A stretch of 44,311 nt of DNA from a virus: IMG/VR virus record IMGVR_UViG_3300029448_000092, positions 1 to 44,311 of that record. One strand, written 5' to 3'. The notes beneath the pieces were generated by a model. The model worked only from the letters and a program-made list of their open reading frames with translations, made no database searches and was not told the DNA's origin. Positions 24,657 through 32,042 of the stretch are shown here, piece after piece (the stretch's first letter is position 1; each line of letters begins with the position of its first letter). A program made the position numbers and the translations under genes.

Positions 24657-24887
24657 TTAATTCTCCTCATTGGTTGTGCCTTCATAGTGTTTTGTATGTA
24701 GATGTTCTCTATGGGCATAGTTTAACTCGTTTACATCTTCTTCAAGTTGTTCCATTTGTTTTTCTATTTCATTTTTCATAGTATCAAAATCAAGATGATA
24801 ACCTTCGGCATCATCCCAACTAAAATATACTGGAACTGAAATACTGCGTTCACCTAAAGTTCCGTGTGCATTTATTGGATTTTCCAT
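24657..24887 (-). CDS. Small acidic protein, unknown
   Basis: The 76-residue product starts with a short beta-prone part (SISVPVYFSWDDAEGYHLDF) followed by an acidic coiled coil (about 36-60) and a polar tail. It shares one base with the stop/start junction of the annealing gene upstream, and its stop is three bases before the SSB start. It may assist recombination proteins, but there is no motif to say so. Confidence 0.7.
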   Translation of the reverse strand: MENPINAHGTLGERSISVPVYFSWDDAEGYHLDFDTMKNEIEKQMEQLEEDVNELNYAHREHLHTKHYEGTTNEEN

Positions 24888-25489
24888 TATTTCTTTTCCT
24901 TTTTCTGCTCACTATTAGGTTTTTGAAGAGGCGGTGCTTCTTTTAAAAGTCTGTCAAAATAGGCTTGGCCTGTTTCAACTGCTTTTTTAGTCATACCAGC
25001 TTCTCTTTTTTTGCGATATTGCAACATTGCTTTATCATCAATTAGATTTTGTTTAAGACATTTGTTCATTGCTCTATCTAATTTATCTAAAGCTGTTGTA
25101 GTTGGTTGAAATTCTTTTTGAACTTGTTTAGCTCTTAAAATTTCTTCTCCACTTGCAATTGATTGTGCACTGCCGTAACCAGCAAATGCTAATGCTCTAC
25201 CAAGAGCACTTGTTTCTGCGTTTTCTAATGCAGAAGTTTTGTTTATGAAACCATTATTATCTCTTTCTTCAGCATAACCAGTGTAATAAACTTCTGGTTC
25301 TTCTAAAGGGTTAGGTATAATTTTGGCATGAACAACATATTGATTACATGGGTCACCAGTTGCGGTGTCCATAATAGTATCTTGTTTAGCTAATACTGTT
25401 TCAATAGTTGCTTTTGGATTTTCGGAAAGAAATTCATCTAGTCTTTCATTTACTAAAACATATTCTTTACCGTGAATATTAATCGGCAT
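24887..25489 (-). CDS. Single-strand annealing protein (Rad52/ERF-like)
   Basis: The 200-residue protein has the block NAETSALGRALAFAGYGSAQSIASGEE at roughly 89-115. The E-T-S-A-x-G-R-A-L-x-x-x-G-Y-G pattern is typical of ERF and Rad52-like phage recombinases, which pair complementary single strands. An N-terminal beta domain (about 1-80) and a lysine-rich C-terminal tail (KKEKK) flank it. Neighbouring SSB, nuclease and primase-helicase complete a replication-recombination module. AGGAG lies before the ATG. The upstream gap can form ATATTCA/TGAATAT (25523-25529 with 25541-25547). Confidence 0.78.
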   Translation of the reverse strand: MPINIHGKEYVLVNERLDEFLSENPKATIETVLAKQDTIMDTATGDPCNQYVVHAKIIPNPLEEPEVYYTGYAEERDNNGFINKTSALENAETSALGRALAFAGYGSAQSIASGEEILRAKQVQKEFQPTTTALDKLDRAMNKCLKQNLIDDKAMLQYRKKREAGMTKKAVETGQAYFDRLLKEAPPLQKPNSEQKKEKK

Positions 25490-25566
25490 AATTTGCGACT
25501 CCTATTATTAGTTGTTAATATTATATTCACATGAAATATATGAATATTCGAAAAGAATAACAAGAA

Positions 25567-26127
25567 TTAATCCCTGTTATTCTCTTCTTCGTCTTTATTA
25601 AATTGCTCTTCTTCGCAATCATCGCAAAGATAAAATCCTTCTGTTTCTTCAGGACATTCTTCGCAATAAGTTTTGCTTTCTTGCAATTTATTATACACAT
25701 CTTGTAGTAATTTAAATTTTGTATGCAATGATGTGTAACCAAAATATGATTCTGGTATTTCGTGTTGCATTCTTAATTCAGATACATACCAATTGTTATT
25801 TTTAAACAAATACACATATTCAATATGTATATCTCCTCTAAGTTCTAACATCATATGGTATTCAGAAGTGTGTTCTTGAGAAATACCAATTTTATCATAT
25901 GCTACGTCTTGCAATGATTCATTATCTTCTTGTTCTGGAACATTTCTTATATCGCCATATTGCAACAAAGAATGTGCTTTATCTAAATTGTTCCAATGTT
26001 TAAGCAATATAACACCAACTCCTTCTATATATCCGTCAAAATGACAATATATATTTTGAACTCTATTTAAATTCATATCTTTTGGTTCTATTTCTTGTTC
26101 TACTGCTATCCAACTTCTAGTGCTCAT
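25567..26127 (-). CDS. Phage protein of unknown function with CxxC pairs
   Basis: The 186-residue product opens MSTRSWIAVEQ and contains IYCHFDGYIEGVGVILLKHW at about 27-46, a pattern shared by a widespread phage family of unknown function (MSTRxxI...YxHxDGY...G). The C-terminus has CEEC and CDDC separated by about ten residues, a likely zinc ribbon. It is soluble, acidic and probably early. The start overlaps the upstream gene by about ten bases. Confidence 0.75.
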   Translation of the reverse strand: MSTRSWIAVEQEIEPKDMNLNRVQNIYCHFDGYIEGVGVILLKHWNNLDKAHSLLQYGDIRNVPEQEDNESLQDVAYDKIGISQEHTSEYHMMLELRGDIHIEYVYLFKNNNWYVSELRMQHEIPESYFGYTSLHTKFKLLQDVYNKLQESKTYCEECPEETEGFYLCDDCEEEQFNKDEEENNRD

Positions 26128-26518
26128 CTTTAACCTCTGCTAATTCAGTATGACCAGTTTCATCCCAGCTTTTATTGTTTAAACCATTAAGCTCTAACCA
26201 CATTCTTCTATATGATATATTGCTTTCTACTCCTACTGGTAAACAAGAAGCACATAATCCTTCTTTTTTGAACTGTTCTTTACGTTTTTTATCCATACCA
26301 ACGTGCAAAGCACCAGGACCATTACCTTCGTCATCCATTCCTACAAAAAATGCATCACCTTTATCTGTGGTAAATATTAAACCAGTGCCTTCTTCTGGGT
26401 ATTCTTCATCCCATTCACCCCACCATACCATTTCTATGGTTCTACCTTTAAGTAGTTTTTCTGCTGATTTATACCACATTTTAGTTCTATTATACTTTTC
26501 TTTTAGCGTTTCGTTCAT
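26117..26518 (-). CDS. Hypothetical early protein
   Basis: A 133-residue acidic protein with a charged N-terminal helix, then a beta-rich middle (TIEMVWWGEWDEEYPEEGTGLIFTT) and a CASCLPVG motif near residue 90. The arrangement suggests a small alpha/beta domain. It overlaps both neighbours by a few bases. No family is recognised, and no catalytic residues stand out. Confidence 0.7.
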   Translation of the reverse strand: MNETLKEKYNRTKMWYKSAEKLLKGRTIEMVWWGEWDEEYPEEGTGLIFTTDKGDAFFVGMDDEGNGPGALHVGMDKKRKEQFKKEGLCASCLPVGVESNISYRRMWLELNGLNNKSWDETGHTELAEVKDEH

Positions 26519-26766
26519 GCTCTACTCCCGTCTAATATGGCAATGTATTTTTCTTTATTGCCGTTACATTCTTCTATTATTGACTCTTCCCATTCATCAT
26601 ATCTCATTGGATGTTCAAAATCATTACAACAATCTGATGTGTATGCATTATGTTTAGGCCATAGAATTGAATCCCAATTTAATTTTACATCATTCATTGG
26701 AACAAAAGCCTCTTCATAGACATTATCACTACCACACCAATTGCAAACCCAAGTATCGTTATCCAT
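26515..26766 (-). CDS. Small zinc-ribbon-like protein
   Basis: The frame extends to an ATG at 26805, but GGAGG nine bases before the ATG at 26766 marks the better start, giving 83 residues and a two-base-apart junction with the upstream stop. It begins MDNDTWVCNWCGSDNVYEEAFV, where CxxC and the GSDxVYEE loop resemble a rubredoxin-like knuckle, with a second CC at about residue 46. It probably binds zinc. Role unknown. Confidence 0.7.
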   Translation of the reverse strand: MDNDTWVCNWCGSDNVYEEAFVPMNDVKLNWDSILWPKHNAYTSDCCNDFEHPMRYDEWEESIIEECNGNKEKYIAILDGSRA

Positions 26767-26767
26767 T

Positions 26768-27013
26768 TTATTTTTCCTCCAAATATAGTTGAAATGCTTC
26801 TTCAAACAATTCTATGTTATCAAAGTATTTTGGATGTTCACTTTCTGTTTGATAAATCCATCCCATTGGTTCTGTATATTTATCATTAAATCCCCAAAAC
26901 CATTTCATAAATCCATCCCATTCTTTTTTGGTTAATGATTCATTATGTAATTTAGCTTCATTGTAGCTTAAATACATAGGAACCCATCTTGTATACATTT
27001 TTTCGTCTTTCAT
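26768..27013 (-). CDS. Hypothetical early protein
   Basis: The 81-residue acidic product is rich in W, Y and F (GFMKWFWGFNDKY) and ends in an amphipathic helix (LFEEAFQLYLEEK). It starts in an ATGA overlap with the 42-residue gene upstream. Nothing identifies its function. Confidence 0.65.
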   Translation of the reverse strand: MKDEKMYTRWVPMYLSYNEAKLHNESLTKKEWDGFMKWFWGFNDKYTEPMGWIYQTESEHPKYFDNIELFEEAFQLYLEEK

Positions 27014-27138
27014 TTTCTTTTTCTCCTAATAGATGACGTAAAATTAAAATACATAAATTCAAATCCTAATTCATCTAGTTTATCTATTAGTTTTCCTATT
27101 TTTTCTTGTAATTCAAATGCTTTTTCTGCTTTACTCAT
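27010..27138 (-). CDS. Small protein of 42 residues
   Basis: An AAGGAG box five bases from the ATG and an ATGA overlap with the next gene make this a convincing gene despite its size. The product has a helical first half (SKAEKAFELQEKIGKLIDKL), an aromatic strand (FEFMYFNF) and a basic end (RRKRK). The basic tail could bind nucleic acid. It is the first gene after a 265-base structured gap. Confidence 0.65.
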   Translation of the reverse strand: MSKAEKAFELQEKIGKLIDKLDELGFEFMYFNFTSSIRRKRK

Positions 27139-27165
27139 TTAATCTCCTTGATTGTTATTTTAATT

Positions 27166-27391
27166 ATTTAGAAAGATTCGCTTCAAATATGAGCTCAGAC
27201 TCTGTCCCCAACCAATGCTATTAAAGGTATTAGGCATGCCTTTGGTCCGTCATTGAGTTTTACAATATGGTTTTTCTCCATATCAACTTTCTAAATTATA
27301 TTTATTCAGAACTGAGGTAGCTTTAGCAAAACTAGTATCTCTAACCTGCTACCTCTATTCCGATTTAAGCCACTCAATATTCCTTTCGGAA
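27166..27391 (-). ncRNA. Structured intergenic element with three nested stems
   Basis: ATTTAGAAAG (166-175) pairs perfectly with 287-296 and encloses the palindrome GGCATGCC (233-240) and hairpin ATATGG/CCATAT (265-270 with 278-283). Beside it, GAGGTAGC (314-321) pairs with 348-355, and TTCCGA (358-363) with TCGGAA (386-391). The whole gap between two minus-strand genes is used, and it would form the leader of the 42-residue gene. Within the big loop, CCAACCAA and a later AAAGG recall a CCAACCAA...AAAGG stretch in the 21.1 kb element, hinting at a shared family. The strand is assumed from operon direction. Confidence 0.5.
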
Positions 27392-27403
27392 CCTGTAATG
27401 TGA

Positions 27404-27724
27404 CTAATCTAATAATGCCATATATGCTTTGGCATTGTTTGCTCTAAACCAATCTAAACCTTTTCGTACATCTGTTTGTAGTTTAGAACTTGTCATATAT
27501 CCAGGCATAAATTGTGCACCCATAATTATTGAGTACACGCTTTCTTCTACTGGTGTTAATCTATATGTTTCTTTAGAAAAAGGATTTTCTATTGTTAACA
27601 TTTCACTTCCTTCTTCTAAAAACGTTACTGTTGATAAATCGTATGGAAATTTAGTATACTTTTCTTTAGTAATAATTTCGTTACCATTGTTATCAACATA
27701 TTTTATATTATGCTTCTCCGCCAT
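27404..27724 (-). CDS. Hypothetical early protein
   Basis: The 106-residue protein has a beta-prone N-terminal half and a helical C-terminal half (LTPVEESVYSIIMGAQF, then LDWFRANNAKAYMALLD). The pattern of a helix starting with LTxxExxVY followed by a closing WFRxxNAxAYMxLLD helix is one I have seen in small marine phage proteins of unknown function. TTGGAGG lies before the start, inside the upstream gene. Confidence 0.7.
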   Translation of the reverse strand: MAEKHNIKYVDNNGNEIITKEKYTKFPYDLSTVTFLEEGSEMLTIENPFSKETYRLTPVEESVYSIIMGAQFMPGYMTSSKLQTDVRKGLDWFRANNAKAYMALLD

Positions 27725-27887
27725 TAAATTTTTCCTCCAATGTTTTAAAGTTTTTCATAATATTAATCCACTGTTCTTTGCTTAAAGTTGTTTCAGCTCT
27801 AGCAGCAGGGTCATACATATTGTATTCTCCGCTATCTCTAATTTCTACAAACTCATTAAACATACTCTCTGTAATATTAATCTCCAC
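27708..27887 (-). CDS. Small protein with GTG start
   Basis: The 59-residue frame starts at a GTG placed six bases after AAAGGAG and two bases after the upstream stop. Its end overlaps the next start by 17 bases. The product is MEINITESMFNEF..., with an RAETTLSKEQW turn and an acidic helical C-terminus, and looks like a small helical domain. Unknown function. Confidence 0.6.
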   Translation of the reverse strand: MEINITESMFNEFVEIRDSGEYNMYDPAARAETTLSKEQWINIMKNFKTLEEKFNGGEA

Positions 27888-27889
27888 GA

Positions 27890-28438
27890 TTAACTCCTTT
27901 TTTTATACCAGACTCTAGAACCTTCTATAATATTACCATTTTTATGTAAATCAAAAAAATAATAATCATTAGAAACATCTAAACTCCAGTTCTTTTTTCC
28001 ATCTTTACCGATACTACTTGGTTGTTGCATTTTTCTATGACTATTACCAAGTCCACCGCCTTTAGGCATAAATAAATAATTTTCTTCGTTAATATCTTCA
28101 CGATAAAACATATTACCTATTTTTCTACCTTCTTTTAATACTGAATATAACGGTACGCTACTTTCAGAAACATAAACTTCACTTATTCTGTCAAAAATTG
28201 GACCATGTCCTCTTTTTAAAGCTGCTAAAGTACTGTTATAATATGGATTTTTCATTATTAACCAAGATGCTCTTGGAAAATGAACTGTCCATGCAAACTT
28301 ACAAGATGAATATCCTTTTAAAGAAGTTTCTTTTTCTTTTTTAAGAATATCTTTTTCTCTTGTTAGTTTTGATACGCTATTCAAAGACCATAATGTAGTA
28401 TTATGAACCTCTGAAAAATGCGATTTTAAACTGGCCAT
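27890..28438 (-). CDS. Hypothetical early protein
   Basis: The 182-residue basic product contains a helical, lysine-rich first third (KLTREKDILKKEKETSLKG), then a probable alpha/beta segment (FAWTVHFPRASWLIMKNPYY) and a beta-rich end (YYFFDLHKNGNIIEGSRVWY). No known motif is visible. It lies one base from the upstream stop and shares the operon's tight packing. Confidence 0.7.
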   Translation of the reverse strand: MASLKSHFSEVHNTTLWSLNSVSKLTREKDILKKEKETSLKGYSSCKFAWTVHFPRASWLIMKNPYYNSTLAALKRGHGPIFDRISEVYVSESSVPLYSVLKEGRKIGNMFYREDINEENYLFMPKGGGLGNSHRKMQQPSSIGKDGKKNWSLDVSNDYYFFDLHKNGNIIEGSRVWYKKRS

Positions 28439-28439
28439 C

Positions 28440-28628
28440 CTATACTCCTTTTTTTCTATATTGCTCTATCCACGTTTTTCTTTGTTTTACTGGAACGCCT
28501 ACATAGTAGTACCACGCTCCGTATTTTTCATAGAATTCTTTGGCTGTTTTTTCTCTCCAGGCTTTATTATGTTTTACTTTAGTAGTAGGAACATACTTAG
28601 GATTGCCGTTTTCATATATAATTGCCAT
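28440..28628 (-). CDS. Small basic protein
   Basis: A 62-residue, strongly basic product (KVKHNKAWREKTAKEFYEKYG, later KQRKTWIEQYRKKG) with one aromatic patch (AWYYYVGVPV). TTGGAG precedes the ATG. The charge and size suggest nucleic-acid binding or a host-factor inhibitor, but there is no direct evidence. Confidence 0.65.
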   Translation of the reverse strand: MAIIYENGNPKYVPTTKVKHNKAWREKTAKEFYEKYGAWYYYVGVPVKQRKTWIEQYRKKGV

Positions 28629-28644
28629 TTATTTTCTCCAATTA

Positions 28645-28710
28645 ATTGAGGGGATAAAAGGAGGTACTTATGATATTCTAACCAATAGGATAAGACATTA
28701 CCCCCTCAAT
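28645..28710 (-). promoter_or_regulatory. Inverted-repeat leader element
   Basis: ATTGAGGGG (645-653) pairs perfectly with CCCCTCAAT (702-710) across a 48-base loop that holds an AGGAGG-like run on the plus strand. It fills the 85-base gap before the 62-residue gene and would sit in that gene's leader on the minus-strand transcript. It could be a regulatory fold or a processing site; a classical terminator is unlikely because no T-run follows. Confidence 0.4.
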
Positions 28711-28713
28711 ATT

Positions 28714-29064
28714 TTATTTTAGTGCTCTATCAGCTTCAAGTTTTGTGCCAACCTTTAACATCCAAGGTTCAGGCTTCAAGTTTTTGAGCCAATCTTTCAT
28801 TGTTGGTATCCAGCCGCAGTCTTCTTGAACGTGCTGTTCTGCTACATACCTAACAGGTATTTCTTTGCCAGTAGATAATTTAATAGTTTTACCAAATATA
28901 TCTATACACCAGCCTATACCTTCACTATGATGTCTCATAGCTCTATGTGCTGGATAAGCAAAGCCTTTTTTAGTGTCGTCAAACCAATGATGGATAGGCA
29001 GATAATCATTTACTTCGCCACCCCATCTTTTGACACTGCTCTTTGCATGAAACAAAGGGTCCAT
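28714..29064 (-). CDS. DUF6915-like protein
   Basis: The 116-residue product reads HAKSSVKRWGGEVNDYL, then IHHWFDDTK, RAMRHHSEGIG, FGKTIKLSTGKEIPVRYV, EQHVQEDCGWIPT and DWL. This ordered set (a GG-x-x-x-DY-L opening, HxWFD, R-x-x-RHH-x-EG, EQHVxEDxGxIPTxxDWL) matches a domain of unknown function found in phages and bacteria that I know as DUF6915. The conserved histidines could bind a metal. It begins in a TAATG overlap with the upstream gene. Role in infection unknown. Confidence 0.8.
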   Translation of the reverse strand: MDPLFHAKSSVKRWGGEVNDYLPIHHWFDDTKKGFAYPAHRAMRHHSEGIGWCIDIFGKTIKLSTGKEIPVRYVAEQHVQEDCGWIPTMKDWLKNLKPEPWMLKVGTKLEADRALK

Positions 29065-30062
29065 TACTGGTACCTACGATCTCTGAGTTTTTCTACAAAT
29101 TCGTAAAATTCATCAGAGCCTTTCTTCGTATCTAAATTAAATTTCATAGATTCAGAAGTTGCGTGTTTCATATAAGATAGAAAATCGTGACTATCTATTT
29201 CATAATTTTCATTATCTTCTCTATAATAATAATGGTCTACATTAATTATAGGATAGTTTTCATTTGCTATCTTTTTATTTGTTATAGTTACTTTATTACT
29301 ACTACCTTCGTTAATTTCCCAACCTCCAGGTAATATTCCATAATACATACTATCAACAAATAAACTTAAAGCGTGTTCACTCTTTTGAGCTTGATGATTG
29401 TAATGCTTACAACCTTCATACATTAATTGCGCTTTTTCATTTAACCAGCTATACCAACCAGCATTATAAGGATTTGCTACAGTTGAACCTTTTTGATACA
29501 TAACATATGTATCATTAAAGTGCCAAGTTGGATTGTTCTTATCAATACTTAACAATGTCCAACCATCTTTTAACGCTTTTTGAAAATCATTCATACATTC
29601 ATCATACCCTTCTTTATCTAAAGTGTATGTTGTACGTGAATCACTCCAATCGTTAGATAATTGACGAAAATCTGCTTTATAATCATCATCTAACTCACGT
29701 TTAGTTTTAAGTTTATCCCATTCTTCGTTGTTTAAGTTAAAAAGCATATGAAAAGTTGCAATTTTATATTTACACTCTATTAAATTGTCAGCTTTATCGT
29801 ACAATTCAATATCTTCAATTCCTCCAGAATCTCCAGAGCCATCAATTTGAATTTCCATTTTTCTAATTGGCGTATGTTCAATAATGGAATTCCAATATTT
29901 TTGCCTTTTGCCATCGTTTTCTGCTTTTTTAAACATATCTATAGCTTGACTTTCACTCCACCAATCTTTGCCTTGCCTAGGTTTTTGAAAATCGTCTTTT
30001 TGCTTTCTGATAATTTGAACATTTCCAAAATTATCAACATCTAATTGCTTTTGTTTAGCCAT
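29064..30062 (-). CDS. Hypothetical early protein with GDSGG motif
   Basis: Starting at MAKQKQLDVDNFG (ATG at 30062, five bases after GGAG; an ATG at 30101 gives 13 more residues without support) the protein is 332 residues. A segment IEIQIDGSGDSGGIEDIEL near 73-91 repeats an F/I-x-G-x-GDSG pattern common in phage proteins of unknown role, and it recurs in form as YYYREDNENYEIDSHDFLSYM near the end. The GDSGG string alone does not make it a serine protease, since no matching histidine and aspartate pattern is evident. Acidic and soluble. Confidence 0.7.
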   Translation of the reverse strand: MAKQKQLDVDNFGNVQIIRKQKDDFQKPRQGKDWWSESQAIDMFKKAENDGKRQKYWNSIIEHTPIRKMEIQIDGSGDSGGIEDIELYDKADNLIECKYKIATFHMLFNLNNEEWDKLKTKRELDDDYKADFRQLSNDWSDSRTTYTLDKEGYDECMNDFQKALKDGWTLLSIDKNNPTWHFNDTYVMYQKGSTVANPYNAGWYSWLNEKAQLMYEGCKHYNHQAQKSEHALSLFVDSMYYGILPGGWEINEGSSNKVTITNKKIANENYPIINVDHYYYREDNENYEIDSHDFLSYMKHATSESMKFNLDTKKGSDEFYEFVEKLRDRRYQ

Positions 30063-30077
30063 TATTTCTCCAAGTTT

Positions 30078-30128
30078 TATAGAGCAGCTCACATATTCCA
30101 TTTTTGGACCAGTTATTGCCGCTCTATA
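30078..30128 (-). promoter_or_regulatory. Stem-loop in the leader of the preceding minus-strand gene
   Basis: TATAGAGC (078-085) pairs perfectly with GCTCTATA (121-128), enclosing a small TCCA/TGGA hairpin (097-100 with 105-108). It sits directly upstream of the 332-residue gene's ribosome binding site and overlaps the alternative start at 30101, which is another reason to reject that start. Confidence 0.4.
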
Positions 30129-30139
30129 GATTAATATTA

Positions 30140-30907
30140 TTATGATTTATCAGGTTTGCTGAACATTAAAGGCGTTATTTGCATATTTTTGATATAATCT
30201 TTATATACATCATTAACTCTTGCCAATGATTCTGCGTCTGGATTTTCAGTACCAAAACAAACAAAGTTTTGGTATTTAGAATACATATCATCTACAAATT
30301 TTGAGCCAGTAACATTTGATACTTTGTCATATTCTTCGTTATCTGACATATCCCATTCATCTTCTTCTGATATATTTAGGTTTAACCAATGAACTAACAT
30401 ATCGTTCTTTGGTAATTTAATATTACGATGTATTTGGTAATCATCTAATTCGGCTTCATCACTTTCATTAGTTAACCTTACTTCGATATATTCATCTCTA
30501 AAATATTCTTGTGCATTGTCTTCAACTCTTTCATTTGTAGGTATTTCTGGTTTATTTAACAAATTAATTCCAGGTGTTTCCTTTTCTTCGTTGTAAGACA
30601 TTGAAGTATCATCTAATTCAAATTCGCACTCAAATGTATATGGCCACTCATTATTATCGTAATAAGTTTTATATACATAAGTATTTTCACTATCCATAGC
30701 TAATAAAACTTGATTAGTTATATAATATTCTTTGCTTTTAACATTAATAATTTCTGCATCTAGTTTTGTTGCCATATAGTCGTAAAGCCATAAAGAATAA
30801 GATATGTAATGTTTAAATTTACTTAATCCATCCCAATTTCTTACTGAGTAGTCTTGCATTCTAAAATTTTTGACTACGTAATACACAAATCTTTCTAATT
30901 GATTCAT
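30140..30907 (-). CDS. Hypothetical acidic early protein
   Basis: The 255-residue product has an N-terminal helical region (LERFVYYVVKNFRM), a beta-rich middle, and a very acidic stretch at about 170-200 (ISEEDEWDMSDNEEYD). An AAGGAG box lies before the ATG. Acidic early phage proteins sometimes mimic DNA to block host nucleases, but I see no homology to support that. No membrane segment or catalytic motif. Confidence 0.7.
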   Translation of the reverse strand: MNQLERFVYYVVKNFRMQDYSVRNWDGLSKFKHYISYSLWLYDYMATKLDAEIINVKSKEYYITNQVLLAMDSENTYVYKTYYDNNEWPYTFECEFELDDTSMSYNEEKETPGINLLNKPEIPTNERVEDNAQEYFRDEYIEVRLTNESDEAELDDYQIHRNIKLPKNDMLVHWLNLNISEEDEWDMSDNEEYDKVSNVTGSKFVDDMYSKYQNFVCFGTENPDAESLARVNDVYKDYIKNMQITPLMFSKPDKS

Positions 30908-30916
30908 TATTTCTCC

Positions 30917-31081
30917 TTAATTTAGGTTATTTTTATAGTTGTCATAGTTGGTATATATAGCTTTATGCAAAATTATTTGCTTTACTACATCATCCTCTAC
31001 ATCACGTTTTCTTCTTTTTAGTGCCATGGTAATTATTATACCAAGTGTGATACCACTAATTATTGCAATTAATATATTCAT
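30917..31081 (-). CDS. Small membrane protein of 54 residues
   Basis: The start forms an ATGA overlap with the upstream gene. Residues 2-20 (NILIAIISGITLGIIITMA) are a clear transmembrane helix or uncleaved anchor, followed by KRRKR and a charged cytoplasmic part. By the positive-inside rule the C-terminal part should face the cytoplasm. Early membrane proteins of this sort can block superinfection or alter host membranes, but the role is unknown. Confidence 0.65.
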   Translation of the reverse strand: MNILIAIISGITLGIIITMALKRRKRDVEDDVVKQIILHKAIYTNYDNYKNNLN

Positions 31082-31299
31082 TCGCTTTCCTCGTATTTAT
31101 TAAATTGGTCACTAAACTGGTGATAAATTCTCCATTTATTTTCAGTTTCTACATATTCAAAAGGAACAAACACTGAACCAGCTGGCTCACCTTGTCCATT
31201 TAATGCATATTCTGCATTAGGGTATTTTTCTGTATCCATATATATTTGACTTTCAGGCCAATGAATTAATAAATACAATGTATTTTCTACTTGTTTCAT
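31078..31299 (-). CDS. Small phage protein with WPESQ motif
   Basis: The 73-residue product has the opening LYLLIHWPESQIYMD and a G-x-x-x-VFVPFEYV strand, a pattern I have seen in small conserved phage proteins of unknown function (WPESQ...FVP). It is beta-rich and acidic. The gene follows a 125-base structured leader and is coupled by ATGA to a membrane protein gene. Confidence 0.7.
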   Translation of the reverse strand: MKQVENTLYLLIHWPESQIYMDTEKYPNAEYALNGQGEPAGSVFVPFEYVETENKWRIYHQFSDQFNKYEESE

Positions 31300-31317
31300 A
31301 GTTTTCCTAGGGTTAAT

Positions 31318-31433
31318 GAAGAATTAGGTAGGTATAAAAATTAGCTATCCCATAGACTCTATATAGCTTCGTTGCAAATGGAATTCCTATATACCTACCA
31401 ACGCCGTGGTTGAAACCTAACCGACTATTCTTC
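31318..31433 (-). ncRNA. Structured leader element with three nested stems
   Basis: GAAGAAT (318-324) pairs with ATTCTTC (427-433), TTAGG (324-328) can pair with CCTAA (416-420), and GGTAGGTATA (327-336) pairs perfectly with TATACCTACC (390-399). Inside, AGCTAT (343-348) pairs with ATAGCT (363-368). The outer arm reaches into the last codons of the upstream gene. It lies in the leader of the 73-residue gene on the minus-strand transcript. The overlapping TTAGG and GGTAGG arms mean two alternative folds are possible. Confidence 0.5.
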
Positions 31434-31862
31434 TAGTTGTTTTTCTTTATGCAACAAATATGCTTTATCTAACTTGTGATAATTGCTTATTAGTGCATAC
31501 AAATGTATTGCTTTAACAAGACATAACTCATTAAATTTTGATTCAATATATCTATCATCATCAGCATTTGATGGCATTTCTGCACCATAAAACTGATTAC
31601 ATAAATATCTTGAGGTTTGATACACTAAATAATCCAATATTTCTTCAATAGATTCTTTAAGAAAATTTCTATCCTTAAATCCTTCATCGTTTGGATATAT
31701 AGGTATTTGTGGAACATAAGCCTCACCTTTTTTGAGCCTTTTTTTGATTGCATTAGCAAATGCAGCTTTGTGTATCTCTACACGAGATTCATCAGTTATT
31801 GGTACTATTGCTTCGTCAAAGAAATAGTTTAATTCCTTCAGAATTTTATCATTATTATCCAT
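31425..31862 (-). CDS. Hypothetical helical early protein
   Basis: The 145-residue product is all helical. The segment DRNFLKESIEEILDYLVYQTSRYL at about 64-87 recalls the E-E-x-x-D helix of MazG-like nucleotide pyrophosphatases, but the second conserved motif is not clear, so I do not assign that activity. The start follows AAGGAG. Confidence 0.7.
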   Translation of the reverse strand: MDNNDKILKELNYFFDEAIVPITDESRVEIHKAAFANAIKKRLKKGEAYVPQIPIYPNDEGFKDRNFLKESIEEILDYLVYQTSRYLCNQFYGAEMPSNADDDRYIESKFNELCLVKAIHLYALISNYHKLDKAYLLHKEKQLEE

Positions 31863-31895
31863 GATGTCTCCTTATTATTCTTTAAATTTACAAAA

Positions 31896-32025
31896 TAAAG
31901 CGATTAATCTCAAGATTGTAGCAGTGGCTTTGTTGGAATTAATTTAATCGGATTTCCAAAAGGCCCGAACCACTCACTATTACCTTGTTTAACCGCTTTA
32001 CTCCCACAACATTGGATTATTCCAA
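31896..32025 (-). ncRNA. Structured intergenic element
   Basis: TAAAGCGATTAA (896-907) pairs with 31989-32000 at 11 of 12 positions; the odd pair is a wobble on the minus strand and a mismatch on the plus strand. Inside are TTGGAA/TTCCAA (933-938 with 954-959) and an AGTGG/CCACT pair. TTGGA/TCCAA (32012-32016 with 32021-32025) follows. The 180-base gap contains no coding frame worth calling. It has the same architecture as the elements near 21.1, 27.2 and 31.3 kb. Confidence 0.45.
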
Positions 32026-32042
32026 CTTGTATGACACCAAGT

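Noticed and set aside
25527-25742. 71-residue minus-strand frame overlapping the CxxC protein
   Set aside because: Different frame of the 25567-26127 gene's end; basic, repetitive composition and no start signal.
26175-26657. 160-residue plus-strand frame opposite early genes
   Set aside because: It is antisense to two well-supported overlapping minus-strand genes, has no ribosome binding site, and its composition (S, L, H, Y runs) is typical of a complement read.
29780-29850. GDSGG segment as a serine protease active site
   Set aside because: No matching histidine and aspartate motifs in the right order, and the same GxGDSG pattern is common in phage proteins that are not proteases.
31425-31862. 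MazG-like nucleotide pyrophosphatase
   Set aside because: One helix has an EExxxD-like pattern, but the second conserved metal-binding helix is not evident.
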